From Antedon mediterranea (taxonomy: Eukaryota > Echinodermata > Crinoidea > Comatulida > Antedonidae), in the NCBI RefSeq assembly GCF_964355755.1, contig NC_092674.1:7817001-7881000 (forward strand): a DNA stretch of 64,000 nt. The letters run 5' to 3'. The notes below the pieces were generated by a model, which saw nothing but the letters and a program-made list of their open reading frames with translations, made no database searches and was not told the origin of the DNA. Shown here in pieces: positions 12,694-27,700 of the stretch (position 1 is its first letter; the number at the start of each line of letters is the position of its first letter). Made by a program: the position numbers and the translations under genes.

Positions 12694-15600
12694 TTAAACA
12701 TTGACATATTCTTGATAATTCTGCAGGTAACATTTTGCTGCATCGTAGCAAAAGTTGTATTGAACCTACAAGTAAAACAGTCAATAAAATAATATAAGTA
12801 TGATATGTATGTGTAATTAGGCTTAAGTATAATAAGTATAGTATCGTATAATAACGTATGCAACAAATGTCTATGACTGAAAACAAATAATTTAAATACT
12901 TAACTGTAGACTTACTCGTGTTCGTGTAAGTATTTAACGAGGCTTGGTTGGTTATGAATTTGTTAAACTTAACTCAAAATATTGATAAAGGGAGTACAAA
13001 TCTCATGGAAGCAACCATTAAAACAGAAATACTCCGAAGCTATATCCTATCAATGTGAATCTTATCTTATCTAGGTGATCTTGGCGCTGATGAATGACGA
13101 TGGTGATACTAATAATGTATTATCTACAAGTTTATGACAATATTTAATAATAATTACAATACCTTAGTTTTCACCATAGTAGGACAGGTTGAACGCAGTG
13201 TTTTAAGTGTTTGGAATACATCCACCACCTTGTCATCTCTCATTTTCCCAATCATTGAATGAACTAGGCAGAATAATCCAGATCTGCAAACTCCATCCCT
13301 AATAGACAAAAAAAGCATTAATACAATGAAGCTAATTCTTCATGTAATTCGTTTTATTAAAAATATAAATATGGTTTGGTATGGTTGATAAAAATATCGT
13401 ACGCCATACAACCTAATAATTTAAAAGATGGTACGTGTAATAATCCTAAATGAATTTTTACATTCTTAAATTAAATTGACATTTCAATGTTGTAAAAACA
13501 TTTTTTTATTAAAAAATTATATTTTTGTCATTGAAACATTATATACTAAGATATCGAACTTACGCAATACAAACATAGTGAGTTTTTTAAATTTTGTTTG
13601 ATAAGCTCCAAATGGTTAGCCTAATTTATGTTAGTTCAATAATATCTTCTTTAAAACGAAACAGCTAATAAGGAAACATAATGACAATAATGTATTCTTA
13701 CAGACAGTGCACGATGGTTGGCTTGTTACTAGAAACAACGCCCTCTCCAATGTTTGTAATGAACCGCACAAACTGATCCACTTTGGGAACGGTCTTTCCG
13801 TTTGGCCATTGCCGGAACTCAAAGTGAGCAAATTCCCGTACGTTGTTTTCCTTAAAGACGAAACATAGCAATAGACTTAAAATTCAAGAAATGTTATTTT
13901 TCTACTTTGAAATGGAAATTTGTTTTGCTAGGCATAATTAAGACAATAAAACAACAAAGAAAAACTGTTTCAAAAACTTTAAAAAATGCAGATTTTAAAA
14001 ATGCCATAGGCCCTGTAAAATACTGTTCAATTCAAAAGTAAAATTACAGCAAAGAGTTATCTTCGAACGTTAGAATTGTACATATTAATGATATTTACAA
14101 CAAAAGACTTCCTAGTTCTACATAGATTATCATATAACAATATTCATATAAACTTCCTTATATTTATTGTTCTATAGTAATACCTTTACTAGACATAACA
14201 TTTATTCTATTCTTCGTATTGTTTTAATTACTGTAGAAATTACATCAATCTGTAATAATAATCAACAAAAGGTTACCTTTTCTAATGATATTTTTCTTTC
14301 GATCATAAAGTCATTCTTCATTGCAGATTTTACAGTGACAATATATTTCCCGAATTTCATTGGTTGTTTTATTTGCTTGGGAATGTACGCGCCACAACTT
14401 CTGTCCATGTCATTCAGCTGCACAATGACGTCAGATTTATAGTCAAACACCAAACGCCAGAAATCGTCGGTAGTATTTGCTGGGTCAGCCAAGGGAGCCT
14501 GTGTCACAATGTACGCGTTGCGCTTCTTGTAAACCTAGACATAGAAATAGAAAACAACACTCTACCTTTGCAACAACACAAGATATACAATGTTTATATT
14601 GCAATAACCATAACCATATCGTGTTTTATGGAAAAATTGAAGCATATTAACTGCAAAAAAAAGACGGCAAGGGGGTGGGGGTTGTTAGAGAAAAACTACA
14701 CCATTGATATCAAGACAATGATGTATTTGTTTGTTATGTAATAATATGTAAACTTGTAATTGTTTGTGTTAAAAAAATTAAATATCCTTACGTCACAGAA
14801 GGATGCATTTATATAATCAGTACCACGATCGGATTGTGACATCAATATCGGACGAGCTTTATTGACTGCAAAAAATAAAAAATTATATTAATTTGAATTA
14901 TTCCATCCAATCCAATAATTGCAACGCGATAAAGCTAATTTTTCCAGCAGAAAGAAGTAATTTATGAGTTATTAATAGGCCAGCAACAGCAAAACTACTA
15001 CTACAAAAAAAATTATGACGAGGCCTACTATGTTTTTAAGTGACTAGATTTAGATGCTAGTTTTAGTAAGGCCTTGTTTATACTGAGCATAACTCGATTA
15101 AAATATGTTTTCTTTTTGTAGTAGACACAGGCATCAGAACTTACGTGGTACTACGTCATCGAATCTATTTTTAAAAACATTCTCTGGTAGTCTAGCATGT
15201 GACGTAAGATCATCAACAGGAAGTGGAAACAAACAGTTCAAAGTCTAAATAAACAAAAAGTGTTGAAAGGGAGTTTCAAACTGGGGAAAGATTTTCTTTT
15301 AGAGAATAAGTGAAGCAAACGTGTTTTTAAAGATGTCACAAAAAAACATGAAAAATGCCTGAATAGGTTATTTTGTTGTTTAATAAAATCACTTCCGTAG
15401 ACTAAAAACAAACAAAAAATATTTTCACTTATAAATTAATTAATAAAAATGGTTTAAATCAACAAAAACACGTTGGCTGGCAGCTAATCTGACTTTTTGT
15501 TTTAAAGTTTTTCAGCTAAATACATTTTGTTTTGATCAAATTAAAAGTACTGTGACATTATAATGGCAAAAACAATGTTTAAGAATTATTTTTCAGGGGG

Positions 15601-15787
15601 ACAATACATCTATTATTAAAACAAATGATTGTTAGAAAAAAATGCTTACTTTGAGTTGATAATCAAAATGTGATGGCGTTTGTTGTGTTTGCCGCTGTAT
15701 TTCGTTTTGCAATTCAGTTACAGGAATTACAGTCTCTCCACAAAACAATTCCTCAAGTATAACGGCATAGATAAACTTATATTGTTC
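12694..15787 (-). other. Phosphatase domain D2 of gene 4, probable pseudophosphatase
   Basis: Seven exons encode D2. Recognisable parts are [59 protein letters not shown] and a final exon [20 protein letters not shown] before TAA at 12694-12696. The catalytic Cys and Arg of CX5R are kept, but the general acid Asp of WPD is Asn. In the family, D2 domains commonly lack strong activity and regulate D1. The last exon (12694-12765, 23 codons plus stop) is short but matches the family end (QYxFCY) and has a good acceptor. Confidence 0.85.
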
Positions 15788-18700
15788 CTGTAGATAAAAT
15801 ACATAGTTTAACAATGCAATATTAATGTTTGAAGTGCGAGAAACGGATGCCTAATGCTTGTCGGATGTGGCGCTGAGTGCCAAATAACGACGGGATGCGA
15901 ACAATATTGTAGGTCTGATAACATCTGTAATCTGGAAAAGTAAGGTAATCCAAGATTGTTATATTGTTATAGTAACATAACCGTACCGTAATGTATGTAG
16001 GTCTACACTTTATAGCTTATCGAGTTCACTATTTAAAAAAAAGTAGTATTTGGTAACACAGGTCATCCGTATAATCTGGGTACACTTTAGAATACAGATG
16101 AGCTTATAGTCGCGTGCAAACGCGACTCTATCTCACTATGTCGGTCGGTTGGTCGGTCGGTAAATACTAACTAAAATTTGAGCACGCGACTGCAGTCATG
16201 TATATGGCCTTGTTGTTTATTGAAGTTTCTGATTAAGCCAAAATAAACAAAATGTTTGTGTGTGTGTGTTATTGTAACTTTTCTTAATTGTGTTCATTTC
16301 TATGGTGCCAGTTATGGGTTCAACTTCACGTTCAACAAAAGGAAACAATAGATCAACTGATTTACGTCTAACCTCTGTTTGAACCATTTGGATACGTTTC
16401 TGCCTCATACTTCGTACAAAATTAAACACGTCCACTTTGCCTTGGTCCTTCGACATATCCAACATGGCGGCTATAGCGATTACAGTTCCAGTCCTACCAG
16501 CTCCCGCACTAACCGATTTTAAATATAATAATACAAAAATAATAATTACAAATTGTTTTGTTAGTCTCAACACATTTCTTTTTTTTCAATATATGTCTTT
16601 CCTTAACGTACAAAAAGGTATTGTGCTTAGAAAAATATCTAAATGTTTTTGGATACAATCAATTAACTAATCAACAATATTGAAAACGAAGATAAACTTT
16701 ATCAAATTACCTGCAATGTACAATAACTGGTCCACTACTAGACACTTTCTGCTGAGTTTTTCTAAATGTTTGGATAAAGTCGATTAACTGCGGAACGGCG
16801 TTGGAAACACTCTTGTCAGGCCATTCAGTAAAGTGATACTGGTATACAACGTTATAGATACTGTCTTCATCCCCTACCTATTAAAACAAAATTATTAAAA
16901 GTAGTCACAGCAGTAACTTCATTTGTTTTCCTCTTCCTGTTTTCAATTCACAGAATAAATGTAGAATTGAACTTGTGTCTGTACAACCCACTTAATTTAG
17001 TGTATAATTTGAATGAACGGAATGAACAAGTCATAAATTTAATATAAACCAATGCGGTCATTCTAAAACATATAAGCTCTTTCAAAGTATCTATATATAA
17101 ATTCACGTAAGGGCAAAATTCGGTAAATCGCGCCTTACTTCTAGAATGTTTACTCGATGGTATATAAAGTTGGTTCGTACTTTCGATACTGATTTTAACC
17201 ACCTGATGTAACCATGTTTACTAATGAAATGGAGTTCGATAATTAGTTATTGACGATTAAAACGAATTTAGGTTCAACGATTTGCCCCAAATAGGGGTGT
17301 TTTCCGATCGTGGTATACACTGTCCAATGCATGTCTATCTTGAAAAATACCCGCATACAATAATACGAGGATGCTTCGCATTTTCCTATCTCCTCCTACG
17401 ATAATTGTTTTTAATGGATGAAAACCGGTTGAACAGCTCGAGTACAGCATCATAATGTTGAAGACAGACCTATTTTCTTAAAAAAATACTATTTTGATAG
17501 ATTTGATATACATTTATACAAATGTATTGATTTCCGATGAATGGAACATTCCAATAATAACTCTTTGCTTTAACACAAGTACCACCAGCTGTAGGTAAAT
17601 TTATTGGCCCTTGGGGAATTAACCTAAAACGTATATATAGATATAGTATTGCAATAAATACGTATTAACATTTGTGGTCGCCATTGAATTTACTGTGAGT
17701 GTGGGTACTGTTAGATGTATAACACAATCATGTACAAATAAACGTATTACTGTGAGAGTAGGCCCTACTGTTATATAGAACGTACAATATTCAAATAAAC
17801 TGTAGTACTGACAGTTGCTTCTCAACGTTTGTATTAATTAATAATTACAAAGAATATAAACGTTGTAGTGGTACGTGTATCGTTACATGTACTACCGTAT
17901 TCTATTTCAATCGACTATGACAGTGACAGTTTTAACAATAAAGTATTAAGTCGCAAATGTGTTACTGTATCAAGTGGTATATTATTTATAGGCCTGTGAG
18001 TAGGCCCTACTGTTATACAAAACGTACAATATACAAATAAACTGTACTACTGACAGTTGCTTCTCAATGTTTGTATTAATTAATAATTACAAAGAATATA
18101 AACGTTGTAGTGGTACGTGTATCGTTACATGTACTATGCTATTTCAATGGACTATAACAGTGACAGTTTTAACAAAGTATTAAATCGCAAATGTGTTACT
18201 GTATCAAGTGGTATATTATTTATAGGCCTATCAAACATGAAAAACATATTTCGTTACTGAGTAGATAAAGAATATATTAAAACATTGTTCTTCTTTGTAC
18301 CCATATCCTCTTCCCCATCCCTCAACCCTAATGTTACACACAAAACACAAATTGGGTTTGTTTAAATGAGTCCAAATAACAAATTTGGACTCATTTTGTG
18401 ACAAGTTTCTCTTTCGGAAGTAATTTCCAGTGTGCTAATTTCAGTTTAATACATAAATCATCGTGTCTATTTATTCGTTTCTGTAAACAATAATAACTAT
18501 TATTATCCTGCAGTACGTACATTAAAAAAAAGCATTTTTTTACGCTGAAATTACTGTGTATTCGAGAACCATCTGTGGGCACGACCTAGATGGTACGCGA
18601 GCGAAGCGAGCGTACCATCTAGTACACACAATTGTAAGTATAATTATAGACAAAGATAATGATGAAACAGGATAAGGACCTAACTTAACTCATAATATAC

Positions 18701-21700
18701 CTTTTGAACTTGAAAAGTTCGGATGACATAATGACCGTAGTTGGTTTCACGTGCATTTGTAACAGATATACCTGCGTATTCCTGTCTATTATTTAAATCG
18801 GGCCAGTATTGTTCGCATTTTTTCTGAAAACAGATAAAAAACATTAATCAAATCATGGACCATGAACGTAATTGTAGGTCTAGCCATTTTTTTGTACTGG
18901 AGAATTCCACAAATTGACTGACTGAAATCAATCAACTCAATATTACTAATGCATACACATTTAGGTCATGTTTCCTACATTTTTCTCTATAACACAATCG
19001 CACAGTCATAATTACCCGTTTTCCCTCAACAAGATTCGTAACAACGACAATAACGCTAGATTTTTCTTTCCAGATCATTCTCCACATATCGTTCACTGAA
19101 GCAACATTCGGTCCTGAAAAATGGTGAATAAATAATATAAGTATCCTGTCTTATCAGGAAAGAGTGCGATTTCTTACCAAACGATTAGTTTTGTATAAGG
19201 TTAGATGTTGGCTATTAATTTGCGGTAAAATAAAATGTAATTCAGCAAAATAAAATGTAATTCAGCAAAATAATTTTTACCTTGACATGCGATGAATTCA
19301 TGCGGTATTGTATATCCCTGAAAAAAAGTTGTAAAACTACATTACATGCGATTGCATGACAAAATGTTAACTAATAACATACATTTAGGCCTACTATAAC
19401 TTAGCGATTACTAGCGACTAACAGATTAATATAATATTAATCTCATTCAAACGGCAACTGACGAGAAATGACTTAATGAATCTATGAATGTATTATAAAT
19501 GGCGATGGTTATTTTATTTAGTAAAATGTGTTTTCGACTGCAATTTTTTTTTGCTTCTAGTATGCGTAACCATGTCTCAATTTTAGTAGCCTAACTATTA
19601 CTTTTTAAAACTTACATCCAGATATGAAGCATTGATGTAGTCAGATCCCGGAACATTGTCAATCTTGTCAAGAACCACACGGGTATTGTCATCTGAAATT
19701 TAAATATTATAATCATTATAGTTGTAACTAAAATTGTAAGTTGAAGTTTAGCTGATAAAAAGAATAACAAATTAACACCATTACGTCATTACGTCATAAA
19801 TCTATACGTTTCTGCAGACCTTAATAATGATAGTGAACATGTTTGTGAAACTTACATGGTATTACGTTTGCATAGCGATTCTTTTTTTTATTTACTGAAG
19901 ATTTTGCGACTGTGCTCGGAAACAGGGGCTTGTTGCCAAGATCCTTCAGATAAAAGAACAATAAAATGGTGTATTATAGTGTTATGTAGTATTATATTAT
20001 CATCACAAGAATCAGACCACATGCATTCATACAAAAATACAATATTAAATGACCAAGTACAGTAAACATGACAAAGCTTAGTTCTAACTAGGACGAAATG
20101 CAATGACATAAGCGCAAGTGAGTTGACCAATCATAGTTGGCAGTTCAGATGATCCATCGCGTCGGGATTGGTCAAGATGAGCTTGCGCTGTACTTATTAC
20201 GAACCTCAAACTCTTTCTCAAAGCCACTTTCGAAACTTAATTGACGCTTCATCACATAGTCATGTAGTTTGGATAACTCAATGGGTTTGTACTCTTGGTT
20301 GTTCAACTGTGTGTTACCATACACTGGTTCCTGATCAATTTCAGTATCAGGCTGATATTCGGATTCAGACTCGACCTCGTCGTCAGTGTGTACTTGTTCT
20401 TTTGAAAAGTTTTCGACACCCCTCAATTCACCAGGGGCACCCTTCACTTCGTCATAGGCACTGTCTGTAAACACAAAACTTCAATTCAATTATTTTGTAA
20501 AATTTAATCGACCGGTACTTGTAAATCATAATACTACCAACAAGTATCACTCGCCAATGAGTACGGTACCTTTTTTACCCTATGATATTAGTATCTTACC
20601 TCCTATATCTTGTTCTTGTATAATTTGACGAGAGACATGACCACTAGTGGACACACAAGCACCGGATACACCACCAGCACTTTTATAACTTCTACGTCTA
20701 ATTTAAAGGAACAACATGTATGTGCATATTAAAGAAAGCGAGGTATTCTCCAAATAAAAAATAATCCCACTCAAGAATATTACTGGAAAGTATTCTAAAA
20801 CTTATTATAAAGTACAATTACGTAAGAGTAGGGAAAACCTCTGACCACAAAATAGTGATAAAAACCATTACAGGATTGGATTATAACAGACTATAAGAGC
20901 AACAAAAATGTCAATTACCGCTTAATTACAATCAACACCAGGAGAAGTATCACAAGCACTGGAATCAGGCATCCAATTATCACACCTATTGGAGCTCTAG
21001 AACCTTAAAATAAATAAGTATTGTGTAATTATTTAGTAATTTATTAAGTAAGTTGTTGGGAGAAGGGAGACATTTTACGTATAGTATAAGTATTATATTC
21101 TTTACTTAATCCAAAACGAGAATATAAATCAAGTGCGATATGTTTATAACATTGCTTACCCTGACTTCCAGATTCACAATCTGTCCCAAGCATAACTGCC
21201 GTTGTGTCAGATGTTCCTTCAACTTTTAAATATGACGCTAGTACTGTGAATGTATATTCTATACATAATTCAATTCCGTCAAAAAAAACTTCAGTTTCGT
21301 TAGTATTTCCTTGCTGAAATATTCCACCTGACAGTTTATAATGGTAAGTCAGCTGATAATCTGGGATGTCACATGTAGAAGTTTTCCACTTCATATGTAA
21401 ATGTGTTTCATTCGAGAATGGATTACTTTCTACCGATGGCTCTATTATAGAAACAGAGAATAAATAGACTATTGAACATAATTCGATTATTGAACATATA
21501 TATCTAATATAAATATCTTTAGAATAACAATACTGCAGTTCTCGTATAAGGACTCATTTTAACTCTATCTCTTTTATTATTTGTATTGATGTTGTACTAA
21601 ACCAGCCTAAATAGTTTATTGAATTGCTAACAATTACCTGATGGTGCTGTCTGTACCGTTATGTTCTCTCCCCAATTACCAGCAATCTCCATATTATTAA

Positions 21701-24700
21701 CAACTCGAGCGTTTATGATATAACCAGTACAACTTGATAATCCTGATAGTGTAACTTCTAAATGAGAGCTACTTGTTGTATTAACTACATCTTGTATATT
21801 TCCATTTATGTCATAGTATTGTACTTGATATCGAAGAATAGAATTACACTGGATTCGATCATAATCAGTAGAAACAGGCTGAAAATAAAATAAGAATAAT
21901 GTATGTCTTGTTTTAACAATTTTGTTCATTATTAAAAGGTAAACACCTACTTTAACAGAAATATGGCAGATAGATACAGATGAAAGCAATCTGTCTTTTA
22001 GAATCCACAAGCATCTAAATTTAACTCTGTCGATAAAATTCCAAATTAAATTATAATAAACATTTGCGCAAATATTTATGATTAATCAATTTATTAGTCG
22101 AGAAATATAAACTAGTTTCTCAATACAAGACGATTAAAAATTGACGAATACTCGGCATTTTCTCTGTGTTAAGGGATAGCTATACTGCTGGTGTCGTTTG
22201 TTTATCGTTAACCAGAATAAAAGTATATAGGCCTAACCATATTATAAATTGTATTGCTTTTTTCGATAAGATTGCCTAAAGAAAAAAAGTTTTATTTTGT
22301 TAACAAGTTATTTTGCAAACTTGTGATTACAAAATGTGATATATTATTTTAATCTTAAACGATAGCATGTTTAATATGTCTACAATAATATTAACGACAT
22401 TTTCAGAAGAAATGCATCAAAGAATACATTTAGGAAAACCTAGTGAAAGCTCTTACACGGCGTATAATTCAGAGCATAGATTAATACAGCAAACAATCAA
22501 ACCACGATGTACTATTTTTAAGACATGCATTAAGCAGATTTATGACAATAATAATTTGAAATTTACCATTAAACGTATGGAGACTTGGTGATCTTCAATG
22601 TTCTTTAACTCAATCTTGGGTTCTTCTAAAGGTTCTATATTATAGGTAATGCAATACTTGATTAGACTGAGAAACGAAATGGAATGTGTCACTAAAAGTA
22701 ATTATCAAACCCTGTATACAACAATGGAAGAGAGTCACTCCTCCCTAATAAAACAGTGTTCTTTTCTAAAAAATTACACATTGTTCTTCCGTGTATGGAA
22801 GAATAAATTGATATATTATCATAATCTTCCTTACTTTTTATTATATAATTTTAGACAAATTACAAATTATATACAAAATGCCATCATTTTCTTGTTGTAG
22901 TAACAAAGTAACTGGTAAGTTTTTCTTTTTTGGTAGGTTTTAATTTAGATCTCAAATTACTAAATTAGAGCTTACTTGTGCATATGGTGCTTGTTGATCC
23001 AAGTTCACTTCTTGGTCCATCTACCTCAGTACTACCAACCATCCTCGAAAATTGAGAGTAAAATTGAACTTGGGTATTTGGTATGAGATTATCAATGACA
23101 ATAAATACATCATTATCTGGTTCAGTTAGTGATATAAATGAATTCATTTGCGATGATTTATACGAAAGCTTCCGTTTTGTAATTGTTCCTGTTCCATAGT
23201 CTTCGCCGGGAATCCAAGTGACTTCAAACGTTAGAGTAGTTGCTGTCTGGTTTACAGTTGGAGAATCAGAGCGGTATGGTAAGGCTAATTACAAAAAAAA
23301 GACGCACTAAACATAATGTTATTCTGTTTAAAAAAATTTAAATCGAGAAGATATTAAAGAGTTTTTTGTGGAGAATGTTGTCGATAAGCAAATGTGACTG
23401 CATGGTATTAAAAGCTGAGGAAAGCAAATTTTTGCTGACATTTAAAAGCAATTCTAAATGAGAATACCAGAAATCCACTTTACACGTAACTGAAGCTTTA
23501 GTAATATGAATCGTGTACAAATGTACAGTATGCATGTTGGTTCAACATTTAGGATGTTAAATAAATTATATAACCTATAACTTTATGAGTATAACTTTAT
23601 GATATAATGTATTTTGTTACCTATGCTGCAATCAGTTCCTGCCCACGCCTCGTCACATCCATTAGGACAACTTCCATCGCTATTACAATCTGCAGAGTCT
23701 TTGCAGTGACATGGGAAATTACACAAATCACCAAAAAATCCAGGCGGACATGAAATAGGTTCTTTAAAAACAAAGTTAATGGTTTTGTGAAGTGAAACAT
23801 TTAAAAAGGCTCAATTAATGCACGTTATGCAACTCAAAAGTAAAGGAAGAAACATTTTTCTTGAAATATTTTTGTTTCTTTTTTATATTATGTTATTTAA
23901 ACTTTTTGACAAGATTTTTTCATTTGTATTAAAAGAATATTAATTAAGTAATAATTCTATTTCAGATTGTATACCGGACGGTTTATTTTGGATACTGTAC
24001 GCCGTTAAGTGTTATTTTATTGAATGATTTCGACTTCTGTGGAATTTCTATTAACTATTTTATTTTGAACGTTGGAGAAGGAAGAGTAGAATTCAATGTA
24101 ATATCAAAGAATGAAAAACAATGTGTTATGATATGATTGGTGTTTGGTATGTGGTAACTCATATTAAATAATGACAAATTTGGAAATCCAGTAAAACAAA
24201 TTAAGTAAAGATTTTAATAAATATTACTTTGATTTTAATAATTAGTTATTAATTAGGCCTAGATATCACTTTGATGTTACCGCAAGGAATGTATTTAATA
24301 ATATCGTGTTAATGCAGTGTCAATTGCAGTACCTAAACACATGTCTCCCGAGTAATCCTGCAAACATGTTGACCCGGAATTGCATCCTGTTTCATCATTA
24401 CAATCGTTAATGTCACAGTTACATTTTTGCCGACAATCTGCGCCATAGTATCCATCATCACATGCTTGAAATCATAAAATAAAATGGCAGATGAAAATAT
24501 TATCAATAAATAATACTGTAGATTGTGTTTTTTTTTTATGAATCATTTTTCTATATTTATTGTTGATATTTTTAGATATGTTATTGAAATGCTATATTTT
24601 ATCTTAATTTGCTACTCGGTAAGAGGGTAACACAGATGTTTAGCAATGGGGCTTTAGTTTTCTTTTGCGTTTCCTGCAACTTAGTTGTTTGCTGTTGTAT

Positions 24701-27700
24701 CGTTTAGTGTTGTTTACAATAAAGAATAATATACAGACGATACTGGGAATAATATTATATATTCAGAAAATGATAGTTGACCATAATATCACAATACTTT
24801 TAACAAATTAGACCTTTTGATAATATTAATTACGATATTATAAGTATATCAAAGTAACCTAATATTGTATACATTAATAGAAAACAACCAACCGTTTAAC
24901 TATACTATTCTATAATGTTCTCTTGACCTTCGCCTTGGACAAAAACATACTATTACATTCTAACCTGCCTTACAGTCTTTTCCTTTAAAACCATTAATGC
25001 ATGTACAGCCAACTGGATCAGGTGGACATAACAGAGCTCCATTGCAATTTGTTGAACCACACCTATTACTGCACTCATGACCCCAGTAATTTTTATCAAG
25101 ACAACCTTTAAACAAACAGTTTAAGATTTGGTATACAAATGTTGTATATACTAAATGCAAATGCAAATTCAAAAAGTAAGATCTACCAGAAATATTATTG
25201 TTCCATTGAAAATAATAGATAAAATGGGATATTCAAATATATAATATATCATTAAAAGTTGAATAAGTAACGCATACCTTGTTGTTTATCTATCAGTTGC
25301 ACTTATGTGACATGATGTTTGAATGTTGCCGCAATGGTCATAGATTAATATACGTTTTATAATGACGTACATTATTTTCGTATAAACGAATAATTCATCC
25401 AATTGCACTATGCAACATTTCTATAACTGTACTTTTTTTACTATTTTGTTTTGATGAAAATAGTCTTTTTGCAAACAACGTTGAACGAAATAACAGAAGT
25501 AAGCACTTCCGTCTGTATCATCTCTCATTTCTTTACATTATATATGCGCTATATAAGAATGAACTATTTTTATTATTATTCTATAGGACTTTTATTTGAA
25601 CCAACCAGAGAAGGTTTCATGTTCTATCAAATCCTGTTTCAGAATTTATTTATTTTTTACATTTGATATTTATACTGAAAGGCAACCAGCAATTTTTTTA
25701 ACATAAATTAACATCAACCAATCAAAAGTTATAGCAATACTATGCCTATGATTAATCATTTATTTTAACATTAATTATTGTTTGTGGTTACCAGTTTTAC
25801 AAGCATCGCCTTTGAATCCTGCTGGACAAATACAGACACCCGTCTTATCGTCACACACTCCGCCATTATAACATACCGGACAGTTCATTTCACAGTCTGG
25901 AGGATTCCATTTTGGTGAAGGACAAGCTATTAATTAGAATTAGTAAAATAAAATAATAACTTTTACGGTAAATATTTGCAGTGGTTAGGCTAATTTATGG
26001 GGTCAACGTTGTTATATTTATATACTTTGAAAAATATTCAGTATACACAAATTTATTTCTAAATGTTAACTTGATTGACATTGTGCAAGTCTTGAGTTTC
26101 ATCGATCAAATAGTTTACAATTAAATCTAGGCTTTTTATTGTATTCGGTCATTTGTTAAAGAGGTGGATAATTGCTGATTAACGAAAACAATTTCATAAA
26201 AAAAAATCTCTAGACATACCTCTAACAATAAGTCTCATGATACCATGGTTACCATCCGGACTATCACCTGTATAACATTCATATACGCCATCATCTTTTC
26301 TTCGTATGTTTTCAATCATAGCAGACGTATTACCCTTCAGATTGTGTATTTCCTCACCGTAATTATGTCTCCAACGTAAATCGTTAAGATTACCAACTTT
26401 ACTGAGGTTGATAGTGACAGACTCTCCAATGCTAACTGTTATCGTTCTATACTCCATTTCAATAATGGCTGAAGAATGATAATACATATATGAAAAAATA
26501 AAAGGAAAGCCCTCATAAAATCAATATTAAAAGGTGGTCTAAATATGGTACATTTTAACACAATGATTAATTCATTAAACCTTTGTTGGATTAAGCGATT
26601 ACTAAGCCCTGATCCGGGTAAATGTGTACCAAAACACTATATGTATTTAATTATACTATTAATACTAGTGAAAGGCATCTAGAACTGTTAAAATGTATGC
26701 CTGAATTTTATAAAGCAATGGTTCAAGTAGTAGAAGTGTATTTTAACAACATAAGTATGGCATACCCACAAAATGTAAACGAATTAGAAACACAACATTT
26801 GTGGGAAAATGCCTTTATAAAATGTAGTGGGAAAACATACTTCAAAAGTATAGGTTACAGACAGGTTATAAAACAATAAAAGATAAAAATAACATGGACT
26901 AATTTAATACTCCACACTTGTAAAGGCACTTCCCTCGAATTGGAAGAAAATAATTATAAGCAAAGTAAAAGTATTTAACAATTTTTTTATAAGCATTATA
27001 AATGATATATCTATTATTCCATCTTGTCAATCGAAATGGGAAACAGAATTTAGAAATATAAATTTTAAGTAGAAAGAACTATGGTATCAAAAAAGTATAT
27101 AGCATGAATCATGGAATAAAAGTAGATGTAAGCGTAAGCAACGCATGAATAAAATAAAAAAATCTTGATTTGTATGAACATTTCCAGAACGAAATTGAGA
27201 CAGATGAACACAATAATGCTTTTTAATGTAAAAGCATCCAATAAGTATTGACAAAATCAACAACATGATTGTAAAATGATAAATAAATCTAAAGGAAAAT
27301 AACTGGAAAAAATGACAAAAGATTATCAAATCAATCAAGTATTTTTGTTATTCATCATCATAAATATGAGAATAACATCGTGACCTAACTCACCAGAATC
27401 GGATGTCAATACAATTGCTGAATGTGTGATTACACCATTTTTCTTTGCTTCAAATGAAAATACACCAACTCGTTCAACCTGTGTTGGTAAGGAAACACCT
27501 AGCAACGCATGCAGACTGTGTACTCTGTATCTAATTGAGCAACTTGTTGGAAATATTTTATTGCTTGGCATATTTCTTGTTCTTTCATTTTTAGTATTGC
27601 CATCCGTATACGGTCCAGTATCATCCCAAGTCACGTTGTCTTTCCCATCGATATTCTTGTATAATATTCCAACTGACAAATCTCTAATGTCTTTGTCGTC

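Larger units (their letters stand above)
16373..20205 (-). other. Catalytic phosphatase domain D1 of gene 4
   Basis: Exons from 20205 down to 16373 give a complete classical PTP domain: [59 protein letters not shown] (the Ser codon is split between exons 16711-16877 and 16373-16508) and the Q-loop [12 protein letters not shown], continuing into EQYKFIY in the next exon. All main catalytic residues are present, so activity is expected. The substrate is unknown. Confidence 0.93.

Noticed and set aside
20919-21003. A kinase domain expected after a Tie-like ectodomain
   Set aside because: Searched by eye for HRDL, DFG and GxGxxG patterns on the minus strand after each TM exon. None was found, and the tails are ITAM-like or phosphatase.
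22367-22900. Plus-strand ORFs between gene 4 exons
   Set aside because: Low-complexity AT-rich frames antisense to the linker exon, with no family pattern.
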